A DNA stretch of 64,000 nt, taken from NCBI RefSeq assembly GCF_002368415.1, contig NZ_AP018290.1:8857717-8921716 (forward strand). Reading direction: 5' to 3'. Made by a program: the position numbers and the translations under genes. The notes under the pieces are model-generated. The model searched no databases. It was not told the DNA's origin and worked only from the letters and a program-made list of their open reading frames with translations. Positions 54,054 through 63,136 of this stretch are shown one piece after another (position 1 is the first letter of the stretch; each line of letters starts with the position of its first letter). Source of the stretch: Calothrix sp. NIES-4105. Lineage in GTDB: Bacteria > Cyanobacteriota > Cyanobacteriia > Cyanobacteriales > Nostocaceae.

Positions 54054-54656
54054 TCAGTCTAATTTTTCTCCGCTCAAAATAAAAATTGGGTCAACAGCAG
54101 CAAAAGCTTGAGAAAAGCCACGCATCTCTAAGCGGTTAACAGAAGATTGAACGACCTCGATATTTACTGCTCGTAACTGAGCAAAGCTTTGAGAAACGGC
54201 ATACAGACTTTCTAGATTAGCAGCTGTAGCGACGACTCGACCATTGGCTGGTAAATAACTCCATACTGCCTGCATAATTTCACTGATAGCGCGTCCTCCC
54301 TCGATACATACACGGTCAGGCGCCATTTTTAAGTCATGTAAGCATTCTGGCGCGCTTCCTTCGATAACTTCAACATTTTTGACTTCAAAACGTGTACAGT
54401 TATGTCGAATTAAATTTGCTACTTCTTCATCACGCTCAACTGCCACGATTTTACCCTGCGGACACAGTAATCCTGCTTCAACTGGAATAGTCCCTGTTCC
54501 TGCACCAATATCCCATAATACCGAATCAGACTTCAGTCGTAATTGTGACAATAACTGCAATCTGATTTCGCGCGGACTCAAGGGAATACCCGGTAAATTT
54601 TCAAATAAATCATCAGGGATACCAGGAGTAACATAAGGCCAAAGTTTAGAAGTCAT
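54054..54656 (-). CDS. cbiT: cobalt-precorrin-6B C15-methyltransferase CbiT
   Basis: SAM-dependent methyltransferase that methylates C15 and decarboxylates the C12 side chain in cobalamin synthesis. The 200-residue protein has the CbiT start (GIPDDLFENLPGIPLSPREIRLQLLSQL), SAM motif I in LWDIGAGTGTIPVEAGLLCP, the acidic motif II in IVAVERDEEVANLIRHNC, and later VCIEGGRAISEIMQAVWSYLPANGRVVATAANLESL. It is the stand-alone form, as opposed to fused CobL. The other cobalamin-related gene in the window is the CbiG-like one at 20368. Its neighbour downstream on the same strand is cdsA. Confidence 0.93.
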   Translation of the reverse strand: MTSKLWPYVTPGIPDDLFENLPGIPLSPREIRLQLLSQLRLKSDSVLWDIGAGTGTIPVEAGLLCPQGKIVAVERDEEVANLIRHNCTRFEVKNVEVIEGSAPECLHDLKMAPDRVCIEGGRAISEIMQAVWSYLPANGRVVATAANLESLYAVSQSFAQLRAVNIEVVQSSVNRLEMRGFSQAFAAVDPIFILSGEKLD

Positions 54657-54830
54657 AATAAAAATTTACCATTCATAAAAGCGTTACTAATCCGCTTCTA
54701 GCTTACAAGCTCTTCTGTAATCTTTACATATCTATCTACACGCGCGGTAATAGCACGAAATTTGTAGAGAGGCTAATGTATTAATAGATATTTACTAATC
54801 AATATAATCATCAAGAATCATAAGTTCGTA

Positions 54831-56216
54831 ATGGCTAATCAAATGCTAGGACGCTACGAGATATTACAGCAGCTAGGTAAAAAAGCTGGAAGGCGCACAC
54901 TATTAGCTCGTGACATACAATCTGATCAACAAGTAGTCATTAAGCTATTATCCTTTAGCAATGACTTCGAGTGGGATGATTTAAAGCTATTTGAGCGCGA
55001 AGCTGAAACCCTCAAAACTCTCAAGCATTTAGCGATACCCAGTTATATAGATTATTTTGAAGTTAACACGCCCGAACAAAAGGGTTTTGCGCTTGTTCAA
55101 ACTTACATACAAGCTAAAACTCTTGAACAATATACCATGTCGGGGCGTAGTTTTACGGAAGCAGAAGTCAAAGAAATAGCCCAATCACTTCTTGAAATCT
55201 TAATTTATCTTCACTCCCAAAACCCTCCAGTTATCCACCGCGACATTAAACCCAGTAATATTTTGCTTGGTGACAGGTCAGGCAATAGTCCAGGAAAAGT
55301 CTACTTAGTAGATTTTGGCTCAGTGCAAAACATCGCTGCTACTGAAGGTGGCACGATTACCATTGTCGGTACTTATGGCTACATGCCACCCGAACAATTT
55401 AGCGGTCGTACTGTTTCTAGTTCAGACCTTTATAGTTTAGGCGCCACATTAATTTATCTTTTAACAGGTACACACCCAGCAAACTTACCACAGCAAGATT
55501 TACGATTAAAGTTTGAACATCTTACCAATATAAGCGTTGGTTTTGCTTATTGGCTGCGGTTGATGGTAGAACCCAGTTTAGAGAAACGCATTTCAACAGC
55601 GCGCGAAGCTGTAGAAGTATTAAACCGTGACTACGCACCGTTGACCGTCAAAAAACCATTGGCAAGTAAAATTCGTCTTAAAAAAGACAGCGATGGGTTT
55701 GAAATTTTTATTCCGCCAGTTGGGTTTCATCCGTTGTTTGGTGTGGGAAGTTTGTTTGCTATTGGCTGGAACTCGTTTATTTTACTGTGGACACTGGGTG
55801 TAACGACCATACCCTTTCCCGCTAACTTACTGCTTGCTATCATGTCCATCCCTTTTTGGGGCGCCAGTTTTTTGATGGGTAACACGGTGTTGTTTGCGCT
55901 GTTTCTCAGCATTCGTTTAAAACTCAACCGCCAACAGCTAGCTTTGAATTGGGAAATTCTTGGTTTAAAATTACCTCGGTTCCGCAAAGCTAAAAGAGAA
56001 GACATTAGCAAAATAATATATATCCCTCAGCAATATAAATCTGATTTTCTCGGCGCCAAACTCGAAATTCCTCCGCAGTTAATTCTATGGGCAGGAAAGC
56101 AAAAGTACCAAATTTGCGGTATTGGTGGAGGAGTTAACACCGAAGCCGAAGTTCAATGGTTAGCACACGAACTAAATGATTGGTTAGGTTTGAGTATTAC
56201 TACAGAACAAACGTGA
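54831..56216 (+). CDS. Ser/Thr protein kinase with C-terminal membrane domain (first of pair)
   Basis: A 461-residue Hanks-type kinase. Kinase domain (about 8-270): K38 in VVIKLL, E54 or E56 in the C-helix, catalytic loop HRDIKPSN with D137 and N142, DFG at 160-162, and GTYGYMPPEQF. The glycine-rich loop is atypical: LGKKAGRRTLLA has no GxGxxG. The C-terminal part has a short beta domain, two hydrophobic segments (about 310-365, FGVGSLFAIGWNSFILLWTLG and LLLAIMSIPFWGASFLMG) and a last domain ending in EVQWLAHELNDWLGL. Substrates are unknown. It overlaps the next paralog by GTGA. Confidence 0.9.
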   Translation: MANQMLGRYEILQQLGKKAGRRTLLARDIQSDQQVVIKLLSFSNDFEWDDLKLFEREAETLKTLKHLAIPSYIDYFEVNTPEQKGFALVQTYIQAKTLEQYTMSGRSFTEAEVKEIAQSLLEILIYLHSQNPPVIHRDIKPSNILLGDRSGNSPGKVYLVDFGSVQNIAATEGGTITIVGTYGYMPPEQFSGRTVSSSDLYSLGATLIYLLTGTHPANLPQQDLRLKFEHLTNISVGFAYWLRLMVEPSLEKRISTAREAVEVLNRDYAPLTVKKPLASKIRLKKDSDGFEIFIPPVGFHPLFGVGSLFAIGWNSFILLWTLGVTTIPFPANLLLAIMSIPFWGASFLMGNTVLFALFLSIRLKLNRQQLALNWEILGLKLPRFRKAKREDISKIIYIPQQYKSDFLGAKLEIPPQLILWAGKQKYQICGIGGGVNTEAEVQWLAHELNDWLGLSITTEQT

Positions 56217-57523
56217 AAAATCTAATTGGCAAAACACTGGGTAATTACGAAATTGTAAGCGAACTTAGCAAGAAAGCTGGAAGAAGAACCGTTATAGCGC
56301 GCGACTTGAAAACACAAGAATCCGTCGTTATCAAGCTGCTGTTATTTAGTGACGAATTTGAGTGGGATGATTTAAAGCTGTTTGAACGCGAAGTACAAAC
56401 GCTCAAAAACCTTAACCATCCAGCTATTCCGCGCTATATAGATAGTTTTGACTCCCAAACCGAAGCATTTTTTGCCCTTGTTCAAAGTTATATTCCCATT
56501 CCAACTTTAGAACAGCACCTCAAAGCAGGGCGTAGTTTTACTGAGATAGAAGTTAAGCAAATCGCGCGGCAAATTCTAGAAATACTGATTTATTTACACG
56601 AACAAAACCCTCCCGTTATCCATCGTGATATTAAGCCCAGTAATATATTGCTTGATTTCAAGCCTGATAATACGATTGGTCAAGTTTATTTAATCGATTT
56701 TGGTTCAGTTAAAACTATCACATCTAACTTTGAGCATACCGTTGTTGGAACTTATGGATATATGGCGCCCGAACAATTTGGAAGTCAATCAGTTCCTGCA
56801 TCAGACCTTTACAGTTTAGGCGCCACATTAATTCACTGTTGTACAGGTACTCATCCTGCTGACTTACCGCAAAATAATTTACAAATTCAATTTAAACAAG
56901 CAACCAATTTAAGTATAGAGTTTACACATTGGTTACAGTTAATGACTCAACCAAGTTTAGATAAAAGATTACATTCTGCACGTAATGCAATAGAAGTATT
57001 AGAGGTGCCATCTCAACTAGTAAGCACTACTATCAAGCCGAGCGGGAGCAAAATTCAACTAACTAAAAGTGAAGGTGCCTTAGATATTTTGATACCGCCA
57101 TCAGGACTTGATACATCGTTAATATTTATCGCGTTATTTGCCGTTGCTTGGAATGCAGGAATTTTTGCTTGGACAATAGGCGCCTTGAATATACCATCTC
57201 CTCTAAATATTGCTTTAGCTTTATTTTCCCTGCCGTTTTGGGGAGTAGGTGTTTTTATGGTGTACTGGGTACTATTTTGCTTATTTGCTAAAACTCGCTT
57301 GCGACTAAATCAATATCAAATCTCTTTAACTTACGAATTGTTCGGCGCCAAATTTCATAATTTCTGGAAAGAAGCTCCTTCACAGCTAACTATTGATGCT
57401 GTAAAGAGCGAATATCAACTTCTAGCGGATGCAGCTTGTATTAAATCAGAAGTTGAACTCCAATGGTTAGCGGGCGAAATAAGTGATTGGTTGGCGCCTA
57501 TTGATCAAAAACTTCATAAATAA
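56213..57523 (+). CDS. Ser/Thr protein kinase with C-terminal membrane domain (second of pair)
   Basis: A 436-residue tandem paralog of the preceding kinase. GTG at 56213 overlaps the previous TGA, giving VKNLIGKTLGNYEI; I prefer it to a TTG upstream. K41, HRD with D139, N144 and DFG from D162 are intact, so activity is expected. The same SKKAGRRTVIA replaces the glycine-rich loop. The C-terminal part keeps the two hydrophobic segments, but the last domain is about 25 residues shorter than in its neighbour. Tight coupling suggests the two are made in equal amounts and may work as a pair. Confidence 0.9.
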   Translation: MKNLIGKTLGNYEIVSELSKKAGRRTVIARDLKTQESVVIKLLLFSDEFEWDDLKLFEREVQTLKNLNHPAIPRYIDSFDSQTEAFFALVQSYIPIPTLEQHLKAGRSFTEIEVKQIARQILEILIYLHEQNPPVIHRDIKPSNILLDFKPDNTIGQVYLIDFGSVKTITSNFEHTVVGTYGYMAPEQFGSQSVPASDLYSLGATLIHCCTGTHPADLPQNNLQIQFKQATNLSIEFTHWLQLMTQPSLDKRLHSARNAIEVLEVPSQLVSTTIKPSGSKIQLTKSEGALDILIPPSGLDTSLIFIALFAVAWNAGIFAWTIGALNIPSPLNIALALFSLPFWGVGVFMVYWVLFCLFAKTRLRLNQYQISLTYELFGAKFHNFWKEAPSQLTIDAVKSEYQLLADAACIKSEVELQWLAGEISDWLAPIDQKLHK

Positions 57524-57629
57524 GCGTGCGATAATAAAGATTGCGTAATAATTAATTATCGTATTCCATTTCATGCAACAACTATTATCACTCCGGAGTA
57601 ATATGGTCTAGGTAATATTTTTCACGTCT

Positions 57630-58187
57630 ATGAAAATAATGAGAGCATTTTTAATTGCTGCTGCCTTAACGGTATTTTATCCTAGTTCAATTCTTTTAAC
57701 TCCCGCTCAAACATCGACTCAAAGAAAAGTAAATTTAAATATAGTTAAAGACAAAAGAGGAAACGTAATAGCAATCAATAATTTAACAATTGACAACCAA
57801 CGCTATAATGCTAAGTTTATCTACGGAACTTTTGGTGAAATTTTTAAGAATCCAAGTACTCCAATGTGGCAAAATGAGCAAATAGCTTTACGCGCGCTCT
57901 TATCAATTAATACAGCATTGAACGCACGTAAACCTGTGACGACATTTAGAGGAGTTATGCCCACAAATCAATCATCTTTTGCTGGGAGTGGAAACAACTT
58001 CATGATTCCAGTTGCACAGGCGCGCGTTGTACGCCAATATGGTAAAGAACGCACCGAGAACGTTTATGTGAATGGAGTTTTAGGCGGTTTTGACGAAAAG
58101 CAAAAAACTTGGAGCAATTACTCGTTTGATGCGTTTTCGCTGACTCCGGATACTCCATTCATGTTTGTAAAATTAGAAGCAAGGTAA
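57630..58187 (+). CDS. exported hypothetical protein
   Basis: A 185-residue protein with a signal peptide (MRAFLIAAALTVFYPSSILLTPAQ). The mature part has NVIAINNLTIDNQRYNAKFIYGTFGEIF, PVTTFRGVMPTNQSSFAGSGNNFMIPVAQ and a final FSLTPDTPFMFVKLEAR, a pattern of a small beta-rich extracytoplasmic domain. The mature protein has no Cys. I know no family for it. It sits between the kinase pair and the Yip1-like gene on one strand; the 106-bp gap before it leaves room for its own promoter. Confidence 0.72.
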   Translation: MKIMRAFLIAAALTVFYPSSILLTPAQTSTQRKVNLNIVKDKRGNVIAINNLTIDNQRYNAKFIYGTFGEIFKNPSTPMWQNEQIALRALLSINTALNARKPVTTFRGVMPTNQSSFAGSGNNFMIPVAQARVVRQYGKERTENVYVNGVLGGFDEKQKTWSNYSFDAFSLTPDTPFMFVKLEAR

Positions 58188-58214
58188 GTGGCCTAAATAA
58201 TTAGGCGCCAAAAT

Positions 58215-58892
58215 ATGAGTGCAACAGTACTGGATAAATTTTGGGAAGTTGTAATTGCAGCAATTACGCTTAACCCAGAAGCATTTAAGGCAATGGAAAC
58301 GCTTCCACGAGGTAATGAAGCAGCTTTTCTATTGCTGTTGATGGTGGGTCTTTCTAATGCACTCGCGCAAGCAATTGTACTATTTATAAATCGCGTTAGT
58401 AAATTACGTTTTGTTCTTAGCCTTTTGATTTCAGCTTTATTATTTGCTTTTAGCTATGTATTTTGGATTTGTAGCGTCTGGCTTGTATCGCACTTTTTAT
58501 TTAGAGCTGATGTTTCTTTTGATGCGGTGTTTCGCACTCTCGCACTAGCAACGGCGCCATTATTGCTCTCGTTCTTTGTTGCGTTACCGTATTTGGGAGT
58601 TCCAGTACAGATTCTGCTATCGCTGTGGAATTTGTTGGCATTTGTGCGGGGATTTTCAATTACATCGAGTTTAACTTTGTGGCAAGTATTTTGGTGCGGT
58701 ATTATTGGTTGGTTTGTACTTCAAGTAGCACAACGTAGTATTGGAAAACCTGTAGCAACCTTTGGAAAGTGGTTATCTAATACTGCCGCAGGTACATATC
58801 TTGTCACTGATTTGCGACAATTAGAAGAAACTTTGCAAACGGGTCTTGGTATTAAGCCCGTGCGCGAACAAAAGCGAAGGAGACGGAGATGA
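58215..58892 (+). CDS. Yip1-like polytopic membrane protein
   Basis: A 225-residue membrane protein. The N-terminal amphipathic stretch VLDKFWEVVIAAITLNPEAFKAMET and five helices arranged as in YIP1-domain proteins are visible (AFLLLLMVGLSNALAQAIVLF, LVSHFLFRADVSFDAVFRTLALATAPLLLSFF and others). A basic tail ends KREQKRRRRR-like. It overlaps the next gene by 4 bp (ATGA), so the two are coupled and probably functionally linked. No function is assigned. Confidence 0.75.
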   Translation: MSATVLDKFWEVVIAAITLNPEAFKAMETLPRGNEAAFLLLLMVGLSNALAQAIVLFINRVSKLRFVLSLLISALLFAFSYVFWICSVWLVSHFLFRADVSFDAVFRTLALATAPLLLSFFVALPYLGVPVQILLSLWNLLAFVRGFSITSSLTLWQVFWCGIIGWFVLQVAQRSIGKPVATFGKWLSNTAAGTYLVTDLRQLEETLQTGLGIKPVREQKRRRRR

Positions 58893-61741
58893 GTCGAAAG
58901 CAAGTTATCAAATTTTTAGTCATAGCTTTAGTTGGATTACTCGCTTTTGGTGCCTTATTCCAGTTTCAGGTTGTTGTCAAGGGTACTTATTCAGCTTTAA
59001 CTGGTACATTTAAAATTACTTTAAATCTAGCTACCATTGGTTTGATTGCTTTGATTTTAGCGGCAATGCTGGCGCCTTTAGAAGCACTCGGTTGGTGGGC
59101 TGGATGGTATGGTGATTCGGTTGATACGAGTATTTACCCTGAACTTAAACAGCAGCAAAGCCAGAATGCACCTCCAATTAAAGTATCTCATTATATTATT
59201 TACTTAGACGGAGTTGGGCAAGCTAAGTACGAATATTTACCCGATGTTGAGCGATTTCTTAGGGATTTAACTACAGCATTACCAGAAAGCTTTTATTTGA
59301 TACGGGGAGTAATGCCGTATTCGGTGTTAAATCGCTCTTTAACTGAAGATTATCCGTTATCTTGGTTTTGGCGATTTGCTGACAAACTGCGTATAAAAAA
59401 TCCTGCTAATATTCTTGGCGCCATTATTAATATACGCAATGCTTTAATTGTTTGGGTTTCTGCTGACCAGCGATACGGCACCATTTACAACCGAGGAACC
59501 GCGCAAGTAATATATAACAGTTTAATCAAACATGGTTATCAACCAGGTAGTAATGTTCCTATCACCTTAATTGGGTTTAGCGGTGGGGGACAGATATCAA
59601 TGGCTGCAGCACCCCATCTCGATGATGTTCTATTTTCACCACCGATTGATATTATTTCCCTAGGGGGAGTGTTCAGCGGTAATAATAATATTCTTAAAAT
59701 TCAACATGTTTATCACTTAGCTGGGAAAAAAGACCCACTAGCAAAACTAGGCGCCATTGCGTTTCCCAAACGTTGGAAGGTGTTTTTTCTATCTTATTGG
59801 AACCGTGCTCTTCGACGTGGTAAAGTTAGTTTGATTTCTCTAGGTCAAGTTGGTCATCAACTACCTGGAGGAGTAATGGATCCAGATAAACGTTTACCTG
59901 ATGGTCGCACTTACTTAGAGCAAACAATTGACTGGGTAGCCAATATTTTACAGGATAAGGCGCCTTTAAAAGAACTTGCGCTTCCCAGGCATCAAAGCAA
60001 CTACGAAAAATACTGGCAAGCTGCATTTAACCGTCCAGAATTTTATCCGTTACATCAATCTTTATTGCCAGAATACCGAGCGCTTGCTGATTGGATGGGA
60101 AGATTAATTTTGCCAGCTAAAAACGAGCGTCGCAACATTAAAGATGTATTATTTGAAGTACACCATACACCACCTGAGTATAAACATTTAATTGGACAAG
60201 TAGTGCAATTACGGTGGCTAGATACTCCGGAGTTGCAAAAAGATATACGGTCAGTAACATTAGATGTGCATTTTAATGCTGAAGCCGAGTATAGCACTGA
60301 GCAGGGCTTGATTCTTCCTACCCGTATTAATCACTGGCGCCTAGTAAACCCGCTTGAGTCACTAGCAGGCGCCCATCCTTATGATGACATGATGGTGATG
60401 TTAAATGACCCAATATTGATGCATATAGGAGATAAATATTCCCTGTGTATTGCATCTGAACCCGTACAAATCACTGGTTTATATTATGGCTTAGTGCAAT
60501 TTATCAAACCAATTGGAAACGATTTATTTAGAGTTATTCACTATAACCGTAATTCGCAGAAATTTGATGGCGCTGAAGAATTTGTATCAATGCCTTCTGT
60601 AGTAGCGTCGGTCGATGGCTTACAACCATTTACTAACCAAGATATCGAAAAATCACCCCTCAATCAAACTGGTTGGTATATATATGGTACCCATGATGAC
60701 TCCAAACGATTTGTAGTACGTTCACTTGCTCCCCGCGCGCTTCTACAATTAAAACCAGAACGTCAAATCGTTGGCGAAGATGCAGTTAAGCATTATCTTA
60801 AAAAAGAGTCTTGGAATAACTTAGCTGTTCAAAAAGGCAATATAAGTTCAGTTTTATTATGTAACGATTCAGGAAATATACAGAGCGAGCAAACTTGGCG
60901 AGAAGGTGACCGCGCGCTGTTACTGCACAACTACGGTGGTATTGGTGGTAGAAAAACCGAGGCAGCAGCAAAAGGTCCTGTATACTTTGGACACTTCGCT
61001 TATGGTGTCGCAACAGTAGTACGCGAACCATTAACAGGAGAGCTTCGATTTGACATTGTATACCACCAAATATATACCCAAAATATAGACGGAGTGATAG
61101 CAGGTACATTACACTGGTCACGATTTTTAGGCGACCGTCAATATGGTTGGGCAGGAATACGTCCAACATGTGATATTTTATTAAAATTTGAACCCTTCAC
61201 AGGACACTTTGAAACTACCGAAGGCACAGTGTATTCACCTTTAGACCAAATGATTCGTCAACTCGAAATAATGGCAGCACGCTATCGTATCGGTGACGGA
61301 ACAGGAGGTACTTATGTAGGCGCTGCGAACAACTGTTCTCAAGATTCAAACCAAGCGCTATATGCTGCACTCAGACAAATAACTCAAGCGATCCGTTCTC
61401 ACTCTCTCATTGACGAGTGGATGCAACAGCGTCCCGAACAAGCAGATAATTTAACCCAGCTTGAAGAACTAGGCAAAAAACTCAAGCGTCAACTGCTTCC
61501 TTTAGGTTCACGCGCGGACTGGCAAAAACCAGGCAAAAGCTTAGGAAGCAGTTTAGAAGACGACCCTATCAAAAACCTAGTCACCGGCTTACTAAGTTGG
61601 CGTGCCATACTGCCCCGTGTAGCCAACGATACCGTCGCTGAAACATTTCTAAAACTTGGCGCCACCGCATGGGTACTGCGAACAAACCAAATAGGTGGGT
61701 CTAACCCTGACATTGAACCAGTGGCGCCAATCACATTTTAA
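58889..61741 (+). CDS. 950-residue membrane protein with serine-hydrolase-like domain
   Basis: Large protein of unknown function. Two N-terminal membrane helices (LVIALVGLLAFGALFQFQVV and LATIGLIALILAAMLAPLEALG) precede an alpha/beta-hydrolase-like region (about 95-380). This has IIYLDGVGQAKYEY, the nucleophile elbow LIGFSGGGQISMAA (GxSxG), ISLGGVFSG and LISLGQVGHQLPGG, whose His could complete a triad. The long C-terminal half (about 400-950) has no fold I can name but contains GGTYVGAANNCSQDSNQALY, a conserved-looking Cys/Asn motif. It is coupled to the Yip1-like gene. A lipase or protease role is only a guess. Confidence 0.78.
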   Translation: MSRKQVIKFLVIALVGLLAFGALFQFQVVVKGTYSALTGTFKITLNLATIGLIALILAAMLAPLEALGWWAGWYGDSVDTSIYPELKQQQSQNAPPIKVSHYIIYLDGVGQAKYEYLPDVERFLRDLTTALPESFYLIRGVMPYSVLNRSLTEDYPLSWFWRFADKLRIKNPANILGAIINIRNALIVWVSADQRYGTIYNRGTAQVIYNSLIKHGYQPGSNVPITLIGFSGGGQISMAAAPHLDDVLFSPPIDIISLGGVFSGNNNILKIQHVYHLAGKKDPLAKLGAIAFPKRWKVFFLSYWNRALRRGKVSLISLGQVGHQLPGGVMDPDKRLPDGRTYLEQTIDWVANILQDKAPLKELALPRHQSNYEKYWQAAFNRPEFYPLHQSLLPEYRALADWMGRLILPAKNERRNIKDVLFEVHHTPPEYKHLIGQVVQLRWLDTPELQKDIRSVTLDVHFNAEAEYSTEQGLILPTRINHWRLVNPLESLAGAHPYDDMMVMLNDPILMHIGDKYSLCIASEPVQITGLYYGLVQFIKPIGNDLFRVIHYNRNSQKFDGAEEFVSMPSVVASVDGLQPFTNQDIEKSPLNQTGWYIYGTHDDSKRFVVRSLAPRALLQLKPERQIVGEDAVKHYLKKESWNNLAVQKGNISSVLLCNDSGNIQSEQTWREGDRALLLHNYGGIGGRKTEAAAKGPVYFGHFAYGVATVVREPLTGELRFDIVYHQIYTQNIDGVIAGTLHWSRFLGDRQYGWAGIRPTCDILLKFEPFTGHFETTEGTVYSPLDQMIRQLEIMAARYRIGDGTGGTYVGAANNCSQDSNQALYAALRQITQAIRSHSLIDEWMQQRPEQADNLTQLEELGKKLKRQLLPLGSRADWQKPGKSLGSSLEDDPIKNLVTGLLSWRAILPRVANDTVAETFLKLGATAWVLRTNQIGGSNPDIEPVAPITF

Positions 61742-61829
61742 TAAGTAGAAAGTGCGCTCGTGCGCTCGTGCTGAGTATGTAGGTTGGGTGAAGCTCCGCG
61801 CGTAACCCAACAATATGTGATTAATCCTC
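61742..61829. repeat. GTGCGCTC and GTTGGGT repeat stretch
   Basis: Starts directly after the stop of the 950-residue gene with GTGCGCTCGTGCGCTCGTG, then an inverted repeat GTTGGGT (61783-61789) with ACCCAAC (61805-61811), a common intergenic hairpin in this genome. Confidence 0.7.
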
Positions 61830-62041
61830 TAGTGGTCTATGTCATAAGTTTTGAGATGTTGGTACCAAGCGTAAGTGCGGCAAAAGCCACCCTACAACAC
61901 ACCAAAATTAATGACATGAACTACTAGTATTCCATGTCAAAAGTTTTGGGAGGTTTACTTCTTAAAAATTCTTTCTTTGTGTCCTTTGTGTCTTTGTGGT
62001 TCATTCCTCCAACACCCCAAAATTAATGACATAGACCACTA
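61830..62041. repeat. MITE-like element with TAGTGGTCTATGTCAT ends
   Basis: Arms of 33 bp at 61830-61862 and 62009-62041 are imperfect reverse complements, sharing TAGTGGTCTATGTCAT exactly. An inner partial copy of the same end (about 61893-61928) suggests nested insertion. The interior carries the CTTTGTG repeat (about 61975-62003). No coding frame is present. Confidence 0.75.
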
Positions 62042-62063
62042 GGAATTTTAGCCCCGTCCGATG

Positions 62064-62173
62064 TTTTCCGCTTAGGATATATCTATATCTAATTTATCCT
62101 CTAGGAATTCTGGTGCCAGATTTAAATTTTCCGCTTAGGATATATCTATATCTAATTTATCCTCTAGGAATTC
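62064..62173. repeat. 47-bp direct duplication
   Basis: The segment from TTTTCCGCTTAGGATATATC to CTCTAGGAATTC occurs at 62064-62110 and again at 62127-62173 without change, a 63-bp period. CTAGGAATT also stands at 62038 before the first copy. Confidence 0.9.
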
Positions 62174-62184
62174 CCTTTCACGCG

Positions 62185-62363
62185 GCTACCGTGTACACAC
62201 AAATCTTTTAAGTAGCTTTACTACGAGATTACCCATAAGTTAATTCTCTGACTTTGTGCCCTTTGTGACATGCAGTGGTTTATTTTTTTACGAACCACAA
62301 AGAACACAAAGAACACAAAGGGGGGATATGCTCTTAATCATGCATATGTGTGTACACAGTAGC
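62185..62363. repeat. MITE-like element with GCTACNGTGTACACA ends (copy B)
   Basis: GCTACCGTGTACACAC (62185-62200) and GTGTGTACACAGTAGC (62348-62363) match as inverted repeats in 15 of 16 positions. The interior shares words with copy A at 42955-43183 in reverse orientation (CTCGTA, TTTAAAGG-like, CACAAAG runs). Confidence 0.78.
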
Positions 62364-62386
62364 TTCCACGCTCTCTCCGTGGGGGA

Positions 62387-62989
62387 TCAATTCTGCTTCA
62401 TAATCCAAACTAAAAAGCCCAAAATTTGCTCAACGGGTGGAATTGGGTAATCCATCAAATCTAAAGTTAATATATTTCCTTCTAACTTCAAAAATCGCCA
62501 CTGAGTGCCAGTACTAACACTACCGTAAATTGCTTTAACTGATTGCTGTTTATTTTGGTTAAACCTTTGAGCAGCTACCATTGTTGCCGCACATTGTCCC
62601 AAACCAGATTTAATATTTTCCTGCTTTGCTTCTACAACTACAACAACAGGCGCCTCAACTTCAATTTGTTCAGATGATTTACTAATCAAAAAATCGCAGA
62701 AGCCATTAAGTCCAACGCTCGCATCAACATCAAACTTCTCACCGGAAAAAACGCTAATTTGCCGTTCTAATATATCGCGCACTTCTAACAAAATAGGATT
62801 AATAATACCTTCCGAACGAGCTTTTTCATTTCCTGTAGCAGTTGCCCAAGGTAAAGAGCGCGCAAGTAACATAGTTAACAAATTACTTGGCGCCACTGGT
62901 TCAATTTCTGGGAAAAAGCGTGTTCCTTCAATTGCTGTTAACCCAAAATCTTGCCTAGCTTTGCCCCAAGTAAACTCGTTGTATGCCAT
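62387..62989 (-). CDS. PD-(D/E)XK nuclease-like protein
   Basis: A 200-residue protein with a nuclease-like core. D99 in GLNGFCDFLIS, then E120-A-K122 in VVVVVEAKQENIKSG form the PD-(D/E)XK pattern, with Q132 in GLGQCAATMVAA as the usual helix residue and E69 upstream. The N-terminus (YNEFTWGKARQDFGLTAIEGTRFFPEIEPVAPS) is characteristic of a family common in cyanobacteria. It could be a restriction-like or repair nuclease, or an inactive relative. No methyltransferase or helicase is adjacent, so a defence role is not supported by context. Confidence 0.72.
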   Translation of the reverse strand: MAYNEFTWGKARQDFGLTAIEGTRFFPEIEPVAPSNLLTMLLARSLPWATATGNEKARSEGIINPILLEVRDILERQISVFSGEKFDVDASVGLNGFCDFLISKSSEQIEVEAPVVVVVEAKQENIKSGLGQCAATMVAAQRFNQNKQQSVKAIYGSVSTGTQWRFLKLEGNILTLDLMDYPIPPVEQILGFLVWIMKQN

Positions 62990-63136
62990 AAGACCTCCAG
63001 GAAGTATGAAAACCGCATGTTGTTTTACCTTACTCCTTGTAAACTCGTAATTGTGCTATTTCAACTTCAAGTGATGCTGCGAGTTTACATATCACTAAAG
63101 CGAGGTATCATACAAGTACATTAATATAAATTAACA

